DNA from: an uncultured Oscillospiraceae bacterium
GTDB lineage: Bacteria > Bacillota > Clostridia > Oscillospirales > Oscillospiraceae
Reading direction: 5' to 3'
Assembly (NCBI GenBank): GCA_934668605.1
Contig: CAKUNY010000036.1
Location: forward strand, 1-15,456
Length of the DNA stretch: 15,456 nt
The position numbers and the translations under genes were made by a program. Positions 1 through 6,747 of this stretch are shown here, one piece after another (the stretch's first letter is position 1; every line of letters begins with the position of its first letter). A model generated the notes under the pieces. It ran no database searches and was not told the DNA's origin. It saw nothing but the letters and a program-made list of their open reading frames with translations.

Positions 1-502
1 TGTCGAAGCACTCTCCCGCCGCGTCGTCTCGCGTGGTGCCGAGAATTTTGAAGTCCGTGTAGCCGCGCACGTCGACGATCAGCGTGTGCCCGCCGGAAAC
101 AACGAGGCAGATAAAGGGCGGCTCCAGATCTGGATACGCGAGGTAGTTTGCCGCGATGTGTCCCCGGATATGATGCACCGGCACCAGCGGCAGACCCATC
201 GAATACGCCGCCGCCTTTGCAAAATTCACGCCGACCAGGACCGCTCCAATGAGCCCCGGGGCGTACGTCACGGCGATCGCGTCCAGATCTTTGCGCGTCA
301 GTCCGCTCGTTTCCAGCGCCTGATCAGCAAGCGCGTAAATTGCCTCGATATGCTTGCGCGACGCAATTTCCGGCACCACACCGCCATAGAGCTTGTGAAG
401 CTCCACCTGCGAGGCGATGCAGTCGGTCAGGATTTCGCGCCCATCGCGCACGATGGCGACCGCCGTTTCGTCGCAGGAGGACTCTACTGATAAAATATTC
501 AT
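1..502 (-). CDS. tsaD: tRNA N6-adenosine threonylcarbamoyltransferase TsaD, N-terminal half (cut by window edge)
   Basis: TsaD is the ASKHA-fold metalloenzyme that transfers the threonylcarbamoyl group from threonylcarbamoyl-AMP to N6 of A37 in ANN-decoding tRNAs, working with TsaB and TsaE in the cytoplasm. About 167 residues are present. They begin MNILSVESSCDETAVAIV, the family's nucleotide-binding start. Further on come GGVVPEIASRKH, the metal-binding HHIRGH motif (HxxxH), the VSGGHT loop and TTRDDAAGECFD at the edge, all in the expected order. The family is about 335 residues long, so the C-terminal half lies outside the window. The ATG overlaps the rimI stop codon as ATGA, a 4-nt overlap that implies translational coupling. 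tsaB and tsaE are not in this window. Identification is firm; only the missing half is unseen. Confidence 0.96.
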   Translation of the reverse strand, partial: MNILSVESSCDETAVAIVRDGREILTDCIASQVELHKLYGGVVPEIASRKHIEAIYALADQALETSGLTRKDLDAIAVTYAPGLIGAVLVGVNFAKAAAYSMGLPLVPVHHIRGHIAANYLAYPDLEPPFICLVVSGGHTLIVDVRGYTDFKILGTTRDDAAGECFD

Positions 503-945
503 GCCAAGCCGTCCTTTCTGAGGATGCGCGCATCCTCCTTCGGATGAAAATAATAGTTAGGGCGCTTTCCCACCTGCAAAAAGCCGAGCGACTCGTAAAG
601 CCCGATGGCGGCCTCGTTCGAGTCCCGTACCTCGAGGGTCAGCGACCGAACGCCTTTTTGCGCCAGGCGCGTACAGAGAGCCGCAATCAGCTTTTTTGCA
701 ATTCCCTGCCGTCTGGCGCTTTCCCGGACGGCAATGTTCATCATGTCCGCCTCGTCCAGAACGCTCTGGCTTCCAATGTAGCCGAGCACCGTATCGCCGG
801 TTTTTGCGGCAAGCCACAGACTCAGTTCGTTTTCGAGCTCGTGCGATAAGACGCTTTCCGGCCAAGGCTCAGAAAAGCACGTTCTCTCCAGCTCCGCCAC
901 CTGCGGCACATCTGCCGCCGTCATAGGTTCGATTCGTACGTCCAT
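499..945 (-). CDS. rimI: Ribosomal protein S18 alanine N-acetyltransferase RimI (GNAT family)
   Basis: RimI acetylates the N-terminal alanine of ribosomal protein S18 using acetyl-CoA. The 148-residue product is of usual length and is a single GNAT domain. It has EADMMNIAV (strand beta-4 region), the acetyl-CoA loop RRQGIAKKLI at about residues 78-87, LTLEVRDSN carrying the conserved glutamate, LYESLGF, and the RimI-typical tail GKRPNYYFHPKEDA. Two starts are possible: GTG at 948 or ATG at 945. I chose the ATG because a GAGG at 953-956 lies 7 nt from it but only 4 nt from the GTG. With that start, the polA stop and the rimI start share one base (TGATG). The gene overlaps tsaD by 4 nt at its other end, so polA, rimI and tsaD look like one operon. 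The rimI-tsaD pairing is common in bacteria. Confidence 0.93.
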   Translation of the reverse strand: MDVRIEPMTAADVPQVAELERTCFSEPWPESVLSHELENELSLWLAAKTGDTVLGYIGSQSVLDEADMMNIAVRESARRQGIAKKLIAALCTRLAQKGVRSLTLEVRDSNEAAIGLYESLGFLQVGKRPNYYFHPKEDARILRKDGLA

Positions 946-3554
946 CACTTTGCCTCATACCAGCTCGCGCCGCTCTTGGCCTCGGCCAGCAGCGGAACAG
1001 ACAGCTCCGTCACATGCTCCATCTGCTCGGTCAGAAGCTTCGTAACCTCTTCGCGTTCAGACAGCGGACACTCGACGATCAGCTCGTCGTGCACCTGCAG
1101 GACAAGCCTTGCCTGAAGCTTCTGCTCGCGCAGCGCTTTCTCTACGTGGATCATCGCGAGCTTGATGATATCCGCCGCCGTGCCCTGAATGGGTGTGTTG
1201 AGGGCGACGCGCTCGCCGAACGAGCGAATGTTAAAGTTGCTGCTCTTGAGCTCGGGAAGGTTCCGCCTTCTTCCAAAGAGCGTCGTCACAAAGCCGTCCT
1301 GCTTTGCCTGCGCAACGATATTTTTCATGTAGTTCCGCACGCCCGCGTAATTCTGAAGGTAGTTTTCGATATACGCCTTCGCTTCCTTGCGCGTCACGCC
1401 GATGTCCTCAGCAAGGGAGAACTCCGAAATGCCGTAGACGATGCCGAAATTGACCGCCTTCGCGTGTCGGCGCATGAGAGGCGTCACGTCCTCGGGCGCA
1501 ACATGGAAGACCTGCGCCGCCGTGGCCGTGTGGATGTCCATGCCGGAGGTGAACGCCTCCTGCATGTGCGCGTCTTCTGCGATGTGCGCCAGAACGCGCA
1601 GCTCGATCTGGCTGTAGTCCGCGTCGACAAAGACCCAGCCGTCCTGCGGCACGAACATTTTGCGAATTTCGCTTCCCAGCTCCGTGCGCACGGGGATGTT
1701 CTGGAGATTCGGCTCTGTAGACGAAAGCCGCCCCGTCGCCGTGACCATGTTCTGGAAGGTCGTGTGAATTCTGCCGTCGCTGGAGATTTCCTTGACAAGG
1801 CCGTCGGCATAGGTCGATTTCAGCTTCGTAAGCGTCCGGTAGTCCAGAATCGCCTCAATGATGGGGTGGCGGCTCTTGAGCTTTTCGAGCACCTCTGCAT
1901 TTGTCGAATAGCCGCTTTTCGTCTTCTTGACGGGCGGCAGTTCCAGCTTTTCAAAGAGAATCTCGCCCAGCTGCTTGGGAGAGTTGATGTTGAATTCCTG
2001 CCCGGCGTAGCGGAAAATGTCCGCCTGGTCTTTTTGGATGCCGACCTCCAGCATATTGCCGAAGGCGACGAGCGCCATCTGGTCGACAAGCACGCCCCGC
2101 GTCTCCATCCGCGACAGCACCGCGCAAAGGGGCAGCTCGATCTCATAATAGAGCTTCTCCATGCCGCATTCGCGCAGCTTCCCGGGCAGCACCGCATAGA
2201 GCGCCGCAACCGCCGCTGCCTGCGCCAGAAGTGCTGTCTGCTCCGCCGCTTCCTTCCCGACGGTCTGCTCGTCCGCATAGCCGATCTGCGCGCCGCAGTA
2301 CTGCGAGAAAACGTCGTCCAGCTTGTACTCTCCCCGCGTCGCATCCAAGTCATAGGCGGCAAGCGCGGTGTCGAAAATAAACCCGTCCGCCGGGAGGCCG
2401 CGCTCGAGAAGCGCTCTCATGAGGGGCTTACAGTCATGCGCGACCTTTTTGACGGAAGCGCCAAACAAAGTTGACATAAACTCTATATCCTGCACGGCGC
2501 CGCCAGAGAAAAGGAAGCCTGTATCGTCTGTATGAACGGCGATTTTTGAAAAATCGTCCGATACGTTTAAGTTTACATAATGCTCTCTCGCAAGCTTTGC
2601 CGCGATTTCCCGCGCCTGTGCGGTGTCCGTTATAGTTTCGCACGGAAAGACCGCTTCGATTCTTTCCTGCGGCTTGGGGCTTTCCTGCGGCGTATGCAGG
2701 CCGTAGCGGGCAATCAGGCGCGTGAACTCGAGCCTGTGGAACAGCGCGTAAAGCGCGTCGTTGTCGACCTCGCGCACGAGATTTCGCTCCGGGATAAACT
2801 CCACCGGCGCGTTTTTGCGGATGGTCGCCAGGTCATAGGACATGTAGGCCTGCTCGCGGTCCTTCTCCAGCTTTTTGCGCACGGATTCCTTGATCTCCGG
2901 CAGATGCTCGTAAATGCCGTCGAGCGTTCCGTATTCCAGAAGAAGCCCTGTCGCCGTCTTGGGGCCGACGCCGCTGACTCCCGGAATATTGTCCGAGCTG
3001 TCTCCCATGAGGCTCTTGAGGTCGACCAGATGGATCGGGTCAAAGCCATATTCCGCGCGGAACACGTCGGGGGTATAGTTCGTCGTGATGGTCTGCCCGG
3101 CCTTCGTTGTGACGAGCTTGACCGTGACGCGGTCGGTCACGAGCTGTAAAGAGTCCCGGTCGCCCGTGACGATCACGCAGTCCGTGCCCTCGCGCGCGCA
3201 GATCTCCCCTGCCGTGCCCAGAATATCATCCGCTTCCCAGCCCTCGCACTCGTAAATGGGAATGTTCATCGCGCCCAGAACCTCTTTCATGAGGGGCATC
3301 TGCATCGCCAGCTCCTCCGGCATCGCGTGGCGCGTGGCCTTATAGCCATCAAAGGCCAGATGGCGGAACGTCGGCGTTTTGAGGTCAAACGCGACACAAA
3401 GCGCGTCCGGCTGCTCATCGGCGCGCAGCCGCTCTAAAATATTCAGAAATCCGTAGATCGCGTTCGTATATACGCCGTCCTTCGTGCTCAGAAGGCGCAC
3501 GCCGTAAAACGCGCGGTTGATGATGCTGTTGCCGTCTAAAATCATCAGCTTCAT
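945..3554 (-). CDS. polA: DNA polymerase I (5' nuclease + vestigial proofreading domain + family A polymerase)
   Basis: This 869-residue enzyme acts in Okazaki fragment maturation and repair synthesis. Domain order is typical. The 5' nuclease spans about residues 1-290, with LDGNS at 6-10, EADDIL at 107-112, GDRDSLQL at 131-138 and GDSSDNIPGV at 184-193. A degenerate 3'-5' exonuclease-like domain follows at about 300-460. The polymerase occupies about 465-869. Motif A is DYSQIELR at 646-653. Motif B runs R695-K699-F703-Y707-G708. Motif C is VHDEL at 821-825, with D823 and E824. The exonuclease domain lacks the DxE motif (VNLNVSDD in its place) and the later catalytic aspartates, so proofreading is probably lost, as in Bacillus and Thermus Pol I. 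AAAGGAG lies 7 nt before the ATG. The gene has its own promoter downstream of the cysS terminator and leads into rimI and tsaD. Confidence 0.98.
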   Translation of the reverse strand: MKLMILDGNSIINRAFYGVRLLSTKDGVYTNAIYGFLNILERLRADEQPDALCVAFDLKTPTFRHLAFDGYKATRHAMPEELAMQMPLMKEVLGAMNIPIYECEGWEADDILGTAGEICAREGTDCVIVTGDRDSLQLVTDRVTVKLVTTKAGQTITTNYTPDVFRAEYGFDPIHLVDLKSLMGDSSDNIPGVSGVGPKTATGLLLEYGTLDGIYEHLPEIKESVRKKLEKDREQAYMSYDLATIRKNAPVEFIPERNLVREVDNDALYALFHRLEFTRLIARYGLHTPQESPKPQERIEAVFPCETITDTAQAREIAAKLAREHYVNLNVSDDFSKIAVHTDDTGFLFSGGAVQDIEFMSTLFGASVKKVAHDCKPLMRALLERGLPADGFIFDTALAAYDLDATRGEYKLDDVFSQYCGAQIGYADEQTVGKEAAEQTALLAQAAAVAALYAVLPGKLRECGMEKLYYEIELPLCAVLSRMETRGVLVDQMALVAFGNMLEVGIQKDQADIFRYAGQEFNINSPKQLGEILFEKLELPPVKKTKSGYSTNAEVLEKLKSRHPIIEAILDYRTLTKLKSTYADGLVKEISSDGRIHTTFQNMVTATGRLSSTEPNLQNIPVRTELGSEIRKMFVPQDGWVFVDADYSQIELRVLAHIAEDAHMQEAFTSGMDIHTATAAQVFHVAPEDVTPLMRRHAKAVNFGIVYGISEFSLAEDIGVTRKEAKAYIENYLQNYAGVRNYMKNIVAQAKQDGFVTTLFGRRRNLPELKSSNFNIRSFGERVALNTPIQGTAADIIKLAMIHVEKALREQKLQARLVLQVHDELIVECPLSEREEVTKLLTEQMEHVTELSVPLLAEAKSGASWYEAK
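953..956 (-). promoter_or_regulatory. Ribosome binding site that decides the rimI start
   Basis: GAGG on the minus strand, inside the polA 3' end. It is 7 nt from ATG 945 and 4 nt from GTG 948, which favours the ATG. Confidence 0.55.
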
Positions 3555-3599
3555 GGAAAAGCTCCTTTTCGCTCATTTGACATATGCCAATACTGATTT

Positions 3600-3628
3600 A
3601 TCATACCACAAAACCGCGTCTCTTGCAA
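3600..3628 (-). promoter_or_regulatory. Sigma-A-type promoter of polA-rimI-tsaD
   Basis: On the minus strand a -35 TTGCAA (3628-3623) is followed by a 17-nt spacer and a -10 TATGAT (3605-3600). The hexamers match consensus at 4/6 and 5/6. The predicted start is near 3593, giving a 5' leader of about 38 nt before the polA ATG. It sits just downstream of the cysS terminator, where a new promoter is needed. Confidence 0.65.
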
Positions 3629-3638
3629 CGAAGGAACG

Positions 3639-3669
3639 AAAAAGAGCAAGCCAAGCGGCCTGCTCTTTT
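3639..3669 (-). terminator. Intrinsic terminator after cysS
   Basis: Minus-strand hairpin with a 13-bp stem (AAAAGAGCAGGCC paired with GGCTTGCTCTTTT, one G-U pair) and a GCTT loop, ending in a run of five T. It starts 13 nt after the cysS stop codon and separates cysE-cysS from polA. Confidence 0.9.
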
Positions 3670-3682
3670 CGGTTCAATTCGA

Positions 3683-5134
3683 TTATACGCGGTTCCACTT
3701 CGCGCCGCCGGGAATATCGGTCAGCTCGATGCCTTCCGCCTTGAGTTCGTCGCGGATTTGATCGGCCTCGGCAAAGTTCTTGGCCCTCTTGGCATCGTAC
3801 CGCGCGCGGATCTTCGCTTCCACAGCCGCGTCCTGCTCGCCGGATTCGGAGATGATGTTGTATTCGCCGCCGCTTTGTTTGGCGCTGGCCGCCTTTTTGC
3901 GCGCCTCGTCGGCCTTCTTGAGAAGGTCTAAGCTCAGCACCTTGTCAAAATCATCGAGAAGGTACAGCTTTGTTGCGTCGTTCGTCTGGTATTTGAGAAC
4001 GTCATACAGCGCCGTAATGCCGAGCGACGTGTTAAGGTCGTTCCCCAGCGCCTTATTGAACTTCTCGCGCAGCGCCGAGACGGCGGCCTCGTCGATGGGC
4101 TCGTCGGAGGGCTTGAGCGCGGCGATCTTCGCGATCAGCTTCTGATACGTGCCCATCGCGTTGTCCAGGTTCTCCCACGAGAAGACGAGATTCTTGCGGT
4201 AGTGGCTTTGCAGGCAGAACAGCCGGTAGGCCAGCGGGTCATAACCCTTCTGCTCCAAAAGAGACACCGTCAAAAATTCACCCTTGGATTTGGACATTTT
4301 GCCGGACGTGGTGTTCAGATGCATCACGTGCATCCAGTAGTTGCACCAGCGGTGGCCGATGTAGCTCTCGGACTGGGCAATCTCGTTCGTGTGGTGCGGG
4401 AAGGCGTTGTCAATGCCGCCGCAGTGGATATCGAGGTCTTCCCCGAGGTACTTGAGGGAAATGCCGGAGCACTCGATGTGCCAGCCGGGATAGCCGACGC
4501 CCCAGGGAGAGTCCCACTTGAGCGCCTGATCTTCAAACTTCGATTTCGTGAACCAGAGCACGAAGTCATTTTTGTTGCGCTTGTTCGTGTCCTCTTCCAC
4601 GCCCTCGCGCACGCCGACAGCCAGGTCTTCCTCGTTGTGCTCGTTGAAGATATAATACTTTTCGAGCTTCGAGGTGTCAAAATACACGTTGCCGCCCGCC
4701 TGATAGGCATAGCCGGTATCGAGCAGCTTCGTGATGATCTTGATATACTCGTCAATGCAGCCGGTTGCGGGCTGGACGACGTCGGGGCGCTTGATGTTGA
4801 GCTTTTTGCAGTCGTCAAAGAACGCGTCGGTGTAGAACTTTGCGATCTCCATGACGCTCTTGTGCTCGCGCTTGGCACCCTTGAGCATCTTGTCTTCGCC
4901 CTCATCCGCGTCGGAGGTCAGATGGCCGACGTCTGTGATGTTCATGACGCGCTTAACGGGGTAACCGATGTAGCGCAGGTACTTTTCCAGCACGTCCTCC
5001 ATGATATAGCTGCGGAGATTGCCGATGTGTGCAAAATGATAGACCGTGGGGCCGCAGGTATACATCTTGACGAGCTTGGGGTCGTTGGGGATAAATTCTT
5101 CTTTTTTGTGCGATGCGGAATTATAAAGATACAT
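3683..5134 (-). CDS. cysS: Cysteine--tRNA ligase (CysRS), class I
   Basis: CysRS charges tRNA-Cys with cysteine at the expense of ATP in the cytoplasm. The 483-residue protein is of normal length. Zinc-ligand candidates are C27 in YTCGPTVY, C222 in WHIECSG, H247/H248 in FPHHTNE and E251. The class I signatures are HIGN at 36-39 and KMSKS at 279-283. The C-terminal part is the usual helical tRNA-binding region, ending [11 protein letters not shown]. The frame stays open upstream to 5209, but that part overlaps cysE and looks unlike any CysRS. ATG 5134 matches the family N-terminus ([14 protein letters not shown]) and has AGGGAGG 6-8 nt before it. The gene lies 16 nt after cysE and should share the cysteine T-box, so a shortage of charged tRNA-Cys raises the synthetase. 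A strong terminator follows. Confidence 0.97.
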   Translation of the reverse strand: MYLYNSASHKKEEFIPNDPKLVKMYTCGPTVYHFAHIGNLRSYIMEDVLEKYLRYIGYPVKRVMNITDVGHLTSDADEGEDKMLKGAKREHKSVMEIAKFYTDAFFDDCKKLNIKRPDVVQPATGCIDEYIKIITKLLDTGYAYQAGGNVYFDTSKLEKYYIFNEHNEEDLAVGVREGVEEDTNKRNKNDFVLWFTKSKFEDQALKWDSPWGVGYPGWHIECSGISLKYLGEDLDIHCGGIDNAFPHHTNEIAQSESYIGHRWCNYWMHVMHLNTTSGKMSKSKGEFLTVSLLEQKGYDPLAYRLFCLQSHYRKNLVFSWENLDNAMGTYQKLIAKIAALKPSDEPIDEAAVSALREKFNKALGNDLNTSLGITALYDVLKYQTNDATKLYLLDDFDKVLSLDLLKKADEARKKAASAKQSGGEYNIISESGEQDAAVEAKIRARYDAKRAKNFAEADQIRDELKAEGIELTDIPGGAKWNRV

Positions 5135-5140
5135 GTCGTT

Positions 5141-5148
5141 TCCTCCCT
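5141..5148 (-). promoter_or_regulatory. Ribosome binding site fixing the cysS start
   Basis: AGGGAGGA on the minus strand, 6 nt from ATG 5134, in the 16-nt gap after the cysE stop. It rejects the longer reading frame that begins at 5209 inside cysE. Confidence 0.85.
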
Positions 5149-5150
5149 GT

Positions 5151-5765
5151 TTATTCTTTTGTTTCCCGTGCTGCTTCCAGTGCGTCGAGGCGCTTTTTGA
5201 GCAGCTCAATTTCGATCATCACCGGGTCTGGCGTGTGGATATGGTCGAGCTTTTCGCCGGAAATCCGAGCGATCCTGCCCGGCACGCCGACAACCGTCGC
5301 ATTCTCCGGCACCTCGCGCAGAACAACGGAGTTCGCCGCAATGCGCGCGTTGTCGCCGACCTTAAAAGGCCCCAGAACCTTCGCGCCGGCGCCGACCATG
5401 ACGTTGTTGCCGAGCGTCGGGTGGCGCTTGCCGACGTCCTTGCCCGTGCCGCCAAGGGTCACGCCCTGATAGAGTAGACAGTCGTCTCCGATCTCCGCCG
5501 TCTCGCCAATGACAATGCCGGTTCCGTGGTCGATGACCAGCCGGCGGCCGATTTTTGCGCCGGGATGGATTTCAATGCCCGTCCAGAGCTTTGACCACTG
5601 CGACACGCTGCGCGCGAGAAAGCGCATGCCGTGCGTGTGCAGCCAGTGGGCGATGCGGTAGTCGATCGTTGCGTGCAGGCCGTTGTAGAGCAGCAGAATT
5701 TCCGCCACGCTTCTGGCCGCCGGATCGTTCTTCTTATATGCCCGAATGTCTTCGATGATATGCAA
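5151..5765 (-). CDS. cysE: Serine O-acetyltransferase CysE
   Basis: CysE makes O-acetylserine from L-serine and acetyl-CoA, the committed step of cysteine synthesis. The predicted product has 204 residues, the short Firmicutes form. It opens with IIEDIRAYKKNDPAARS, typical of the family. From about residue 65 to 165 it has the left-handed beta-helix of hexapeptide repeats, including HPGAKIG, IDHGTGIVIGETA (catalytic-type H80), GVTLGGTGK, KRHPTLG (H115) and GVPGRI. A short helical tail ends the protein. No ATG or GTG lies near the expected N-terminus. TTG at 5765 fits the family start and has GGGAGG 8 nt upstream. The open frame reaches 5855, but that part is T-box terminator and antiterminator sequence and cannot be protein. 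The gene is controlled by the Cys T-box and co-transcribed with cysS. Confidence 0.93.
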   Translation of the reverse strand: MHIIEDIRAYKKNDPAARSVAEILLLYNGLHATIDYRIAHWLHTHGMRFLARSVSQWSKLWTGIEIHPGAKIGRRLVIDHGTGIVIGETAEIGDDCLLYQGVTLGGTGKDVGKRHPTLGNNVMVGAGAKVLGPFKVGDNARIAANSVVLREVPENATVVGVPGRIARISGEKLDHIHTPDPVMIEIELLKKRLDALEAARETKE

Positions 5766-5773
5766 GGATTTTG

Positions 5774-5779
5774 CCTCCC
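5774..5779 (-). promoter_or_regulatory. Ribosome binding site supporting a TTG start for cysE
   Basis: GGGAGG on the minus strand, 8 nt from TTG 5765 and just past the T-tract of the T-box terminator. Its position is the main sequence support for the TTG start. Confidence 0.75.
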
Positions 5780-5781
5780 GG

Positions 5782-5825
5782 AAAAAATAAAATAACCCGC
5801 CTCTTTTGCTCAAGAGGCGGGTTAT
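5782..5825 (-). terminator. T-box terminator hairpin before cysE
   Basis: Minus-strand perfect 14-bp stem, ATAACCCGCCTCTT with AAGAGGCGGGTTAT, GAGCAA loop, then TTTATTTTTT. Its 5' arm is shared with the antiterminator, so the two folds exclude each other. It probably also stops transcripts reading through from pgsA, as no other terminator lies between. Confidence 0.93.
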
Positions 5826-5996
5826 GTAACTCGCGGTTCCACTCTGATTTCTCACTCAAGGCACTTGACGCGTGCCACACGGGGTCTCCCCTCGCTCACG
5901 AACGCACTTTCTCAAACCACGCTTCATTTCCGCTTGCAGCCGGTGACGGAAACTCTCTGATAAGCTCTGGCAAGGTACTCTTTTCGGTCAACGCGA
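5782..5996 (-). promoter_or_regulatory. T-box riboswitch, cysteine-specific (UGC specifier), upstream of cysE-cysS
   Basis: This leader senses uncharged tRNA-Cys by base pairing and then allows read-through into cysE-cysS. Stem I runs about 5996-5892 on the minus strand. It shows an AGTA motif (5979-5976), AGAGAG bulge (5958-5953), distal loop GCTGCAAG (5940-5933), and GAGAAAG followed by the TGC specifier at 5906-5904. A purine and TTCGTGAGC come next, closely resembling the well-known glyQS leader around its GGC specifier. Two small hairpins follow: GGGG-AGA-CCCC (5891-5881) and GGCAC/GTGCC. The conserved T-box sequence AGAGTGGAACCGCG lies at 5845-5832. Its AGAG and GCG can pair with CGC-CTCT in the terminator's 5' arm to form the antiterminator, leaving the TGGAACC bulge that binds the tRNA acceptor end. 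Identity is firm; exact stem borders were drawn by eye. Confidence 0.95.
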
Positions 5997-6170
5997 TATA
6001 TGAGCCAGCACCGCGCAATCCATCTGCGAGTCTCGCCGGATCTTTTCCGCCAATGCCGCGGTTCGGAAACTTGAAAGGCACAAAGCCTTCCTGCGTTTCC
6101 AAACCTTGCCTTGACGAAAAATCTCGCGCCGAGCCTTCTTGCCGAATTGCGTGGTGTTCGCTTTTTGATT
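5997..6170 (-). other. Structured 5' extension of the cysE leader, unassigned
   Basis: About 170 nt lie between the predicted transcription start (near 6170) and T-box Stem I. Most T-box leaders begin Stem I close to the 5' end, so this is extra. The clearest element is a long imperfect hairpin at 6105-6060: GGTT/AACC, GGAAAC/GTTTCC and AAGGC/GCCTT stacked with small internal loops and a TTTGT apex. Smaller hairpins follow (CCGC/GCGG at about 6061-6047, and ATCC-GCGA with TCGC-GGAT near 6041-6017). No start codon with a convincing ribosome binding site was found, and I recognise no known RNA family. It may be an extra regulatory domain, a processed small RNA, or spacer. Confidence 0.4.
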
Positions 6171-6176
6171 GCAAAT

Positions 6177-6205
6177 ATTTTACCATCTAGCGGCTCGAAA
6201 GTCAA
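6177..6205 (-). promoter_or_regulatory. Sigma-A promoter of the cysE-cysS leader
   Basis: Minus strand: -35 TTGACT (6205-6200), 17-nt spacer, -10 TAAAAT (6182-6177), each 5/6 to consensus with ideal spacing. The -35 overlaps the pgsA stop codon (6204-6202). The predicted start is near 6170. Confidence 0.8.
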
Positions 6206-6747
6206 GCGCCGGGCATCAGAACGTCCCAGTTCTTCTGGAAATACTCAAAGCCCGAGTAGAGCGTTGTCACGAGAATCACAGCGCAGACGATCGTATCGAG
6301 AATTTGCACGCCCGGGAAGATCATCATGGCAATGAGGCCGACCATCGTACACGAGGTCTTGATCTTGCCCGACCAGCCTGCCGCGATCACGCGGCCATGC
6401 GCCGCCGCGATCGAGCGAAGACCCATGATGGCAAACTCGCGCGCGACAACGATGAAGGCGATCCAGCTTGCCATTCTGCCCTGCCCGACGAAAATCATCA
6501 GGCACGCCGTCACGAGCAGCTTATCGGCCAGTGTATCAAAGAACTTTCCGAAGTCCGTGACCTGATGATAGTGCCGCGCGACATAGCCGTCCAAAAAATC
6601 GCTCAGGCTCGCCACGACGAAAATGCCAAGCGCAATCCAGCGGTAGGTATCCGCGTTCGCGCCGCCGTTGCCGCTCAAGAGCAGAAATACCATATAAAAC
6701 GGGATGAGCACCACCCGCACCATTGTAATTTTACTCGCCGTCGTCAT
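6202..6747 (-). CDS. pgsA: CDP-diacylglycerol--glycerol-3-phosphate 3-phosphatidyltransferase
   Basis: PgsA makes phosphatidylglycerol phosphate from CDP-diacylglycerol and glycerol-3-phosphate in the membrane, the entry to phosphatidylglycerol and cardiolipin. The 181-residue product has the full CDP-alcohol phosphotransferase signature: D50, D53, G54, A57, R58, G67, D71 and D75 (SDFLDGYVAR, then FGKFFDTLAD). Several hydrophobic segments fit the usual polytopic fold, at about 8-25, 36-50, 75-88, 92-112, 133-147 and 150-166. The N-terminus ITMVRVVLIP matches the family's NxxTxxRxxLIP pattern. The ATG at 6747 lies inside the 3' end of rimO (17-nt overlap), with GGAGG 12 nt upstream, which suggests translational coupling. 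It is the last gene of the recA-recX-rimO-pgsA unit. Confidence 0.95.
   Translation of the reverse strand: MTTASKITMVRVVLIPFYMVFLLLSGNGGANADTYRWIALGIFVVASLSDFLDGYVARHYHQVTDFGKFFDTLADKLLVTACLMIFVGQGRMASWIAFIVVAREFAIMGLRSIAAAHGRVIAAGWSGKIKTSCTMVGLIAMMIFPGVQILDTIVCAVILVTTLYSGFEYFQKNWDVLMPGA

Noticed and set aside
5135..5209. A 25-codon N-terminal extension of CysRS.
   Set aside because: It overlaps the end of cysE in another frame. The internal ATG has a strong ribosome binding site and matches the family start.
5766..5855. A 30-codon N-terminal extension of CysE.
   Set aside because: It is a translation of T-box and terminator sequence and does not match CysE N-termini.
6060..6105. Possible small SRP RNA, suggested by GCAGGAAGGC in the leader hairpin.
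   Set aside because: The conserved helix 8 arrangement (GGAAG with GCAG in an apical internal loop) is not reproduced; the resemblance is a short chance match.
5896..6186. A 96-codon minus-strand frame in the cysE leader that looks superficially protein-like.
   Set aside because: Its ATG (6186-6184) sits in the promoter spacer between -35 and -10, upstream of the predicted start. It has no ribosome binding site, and its 3' half is T-box Stem I.
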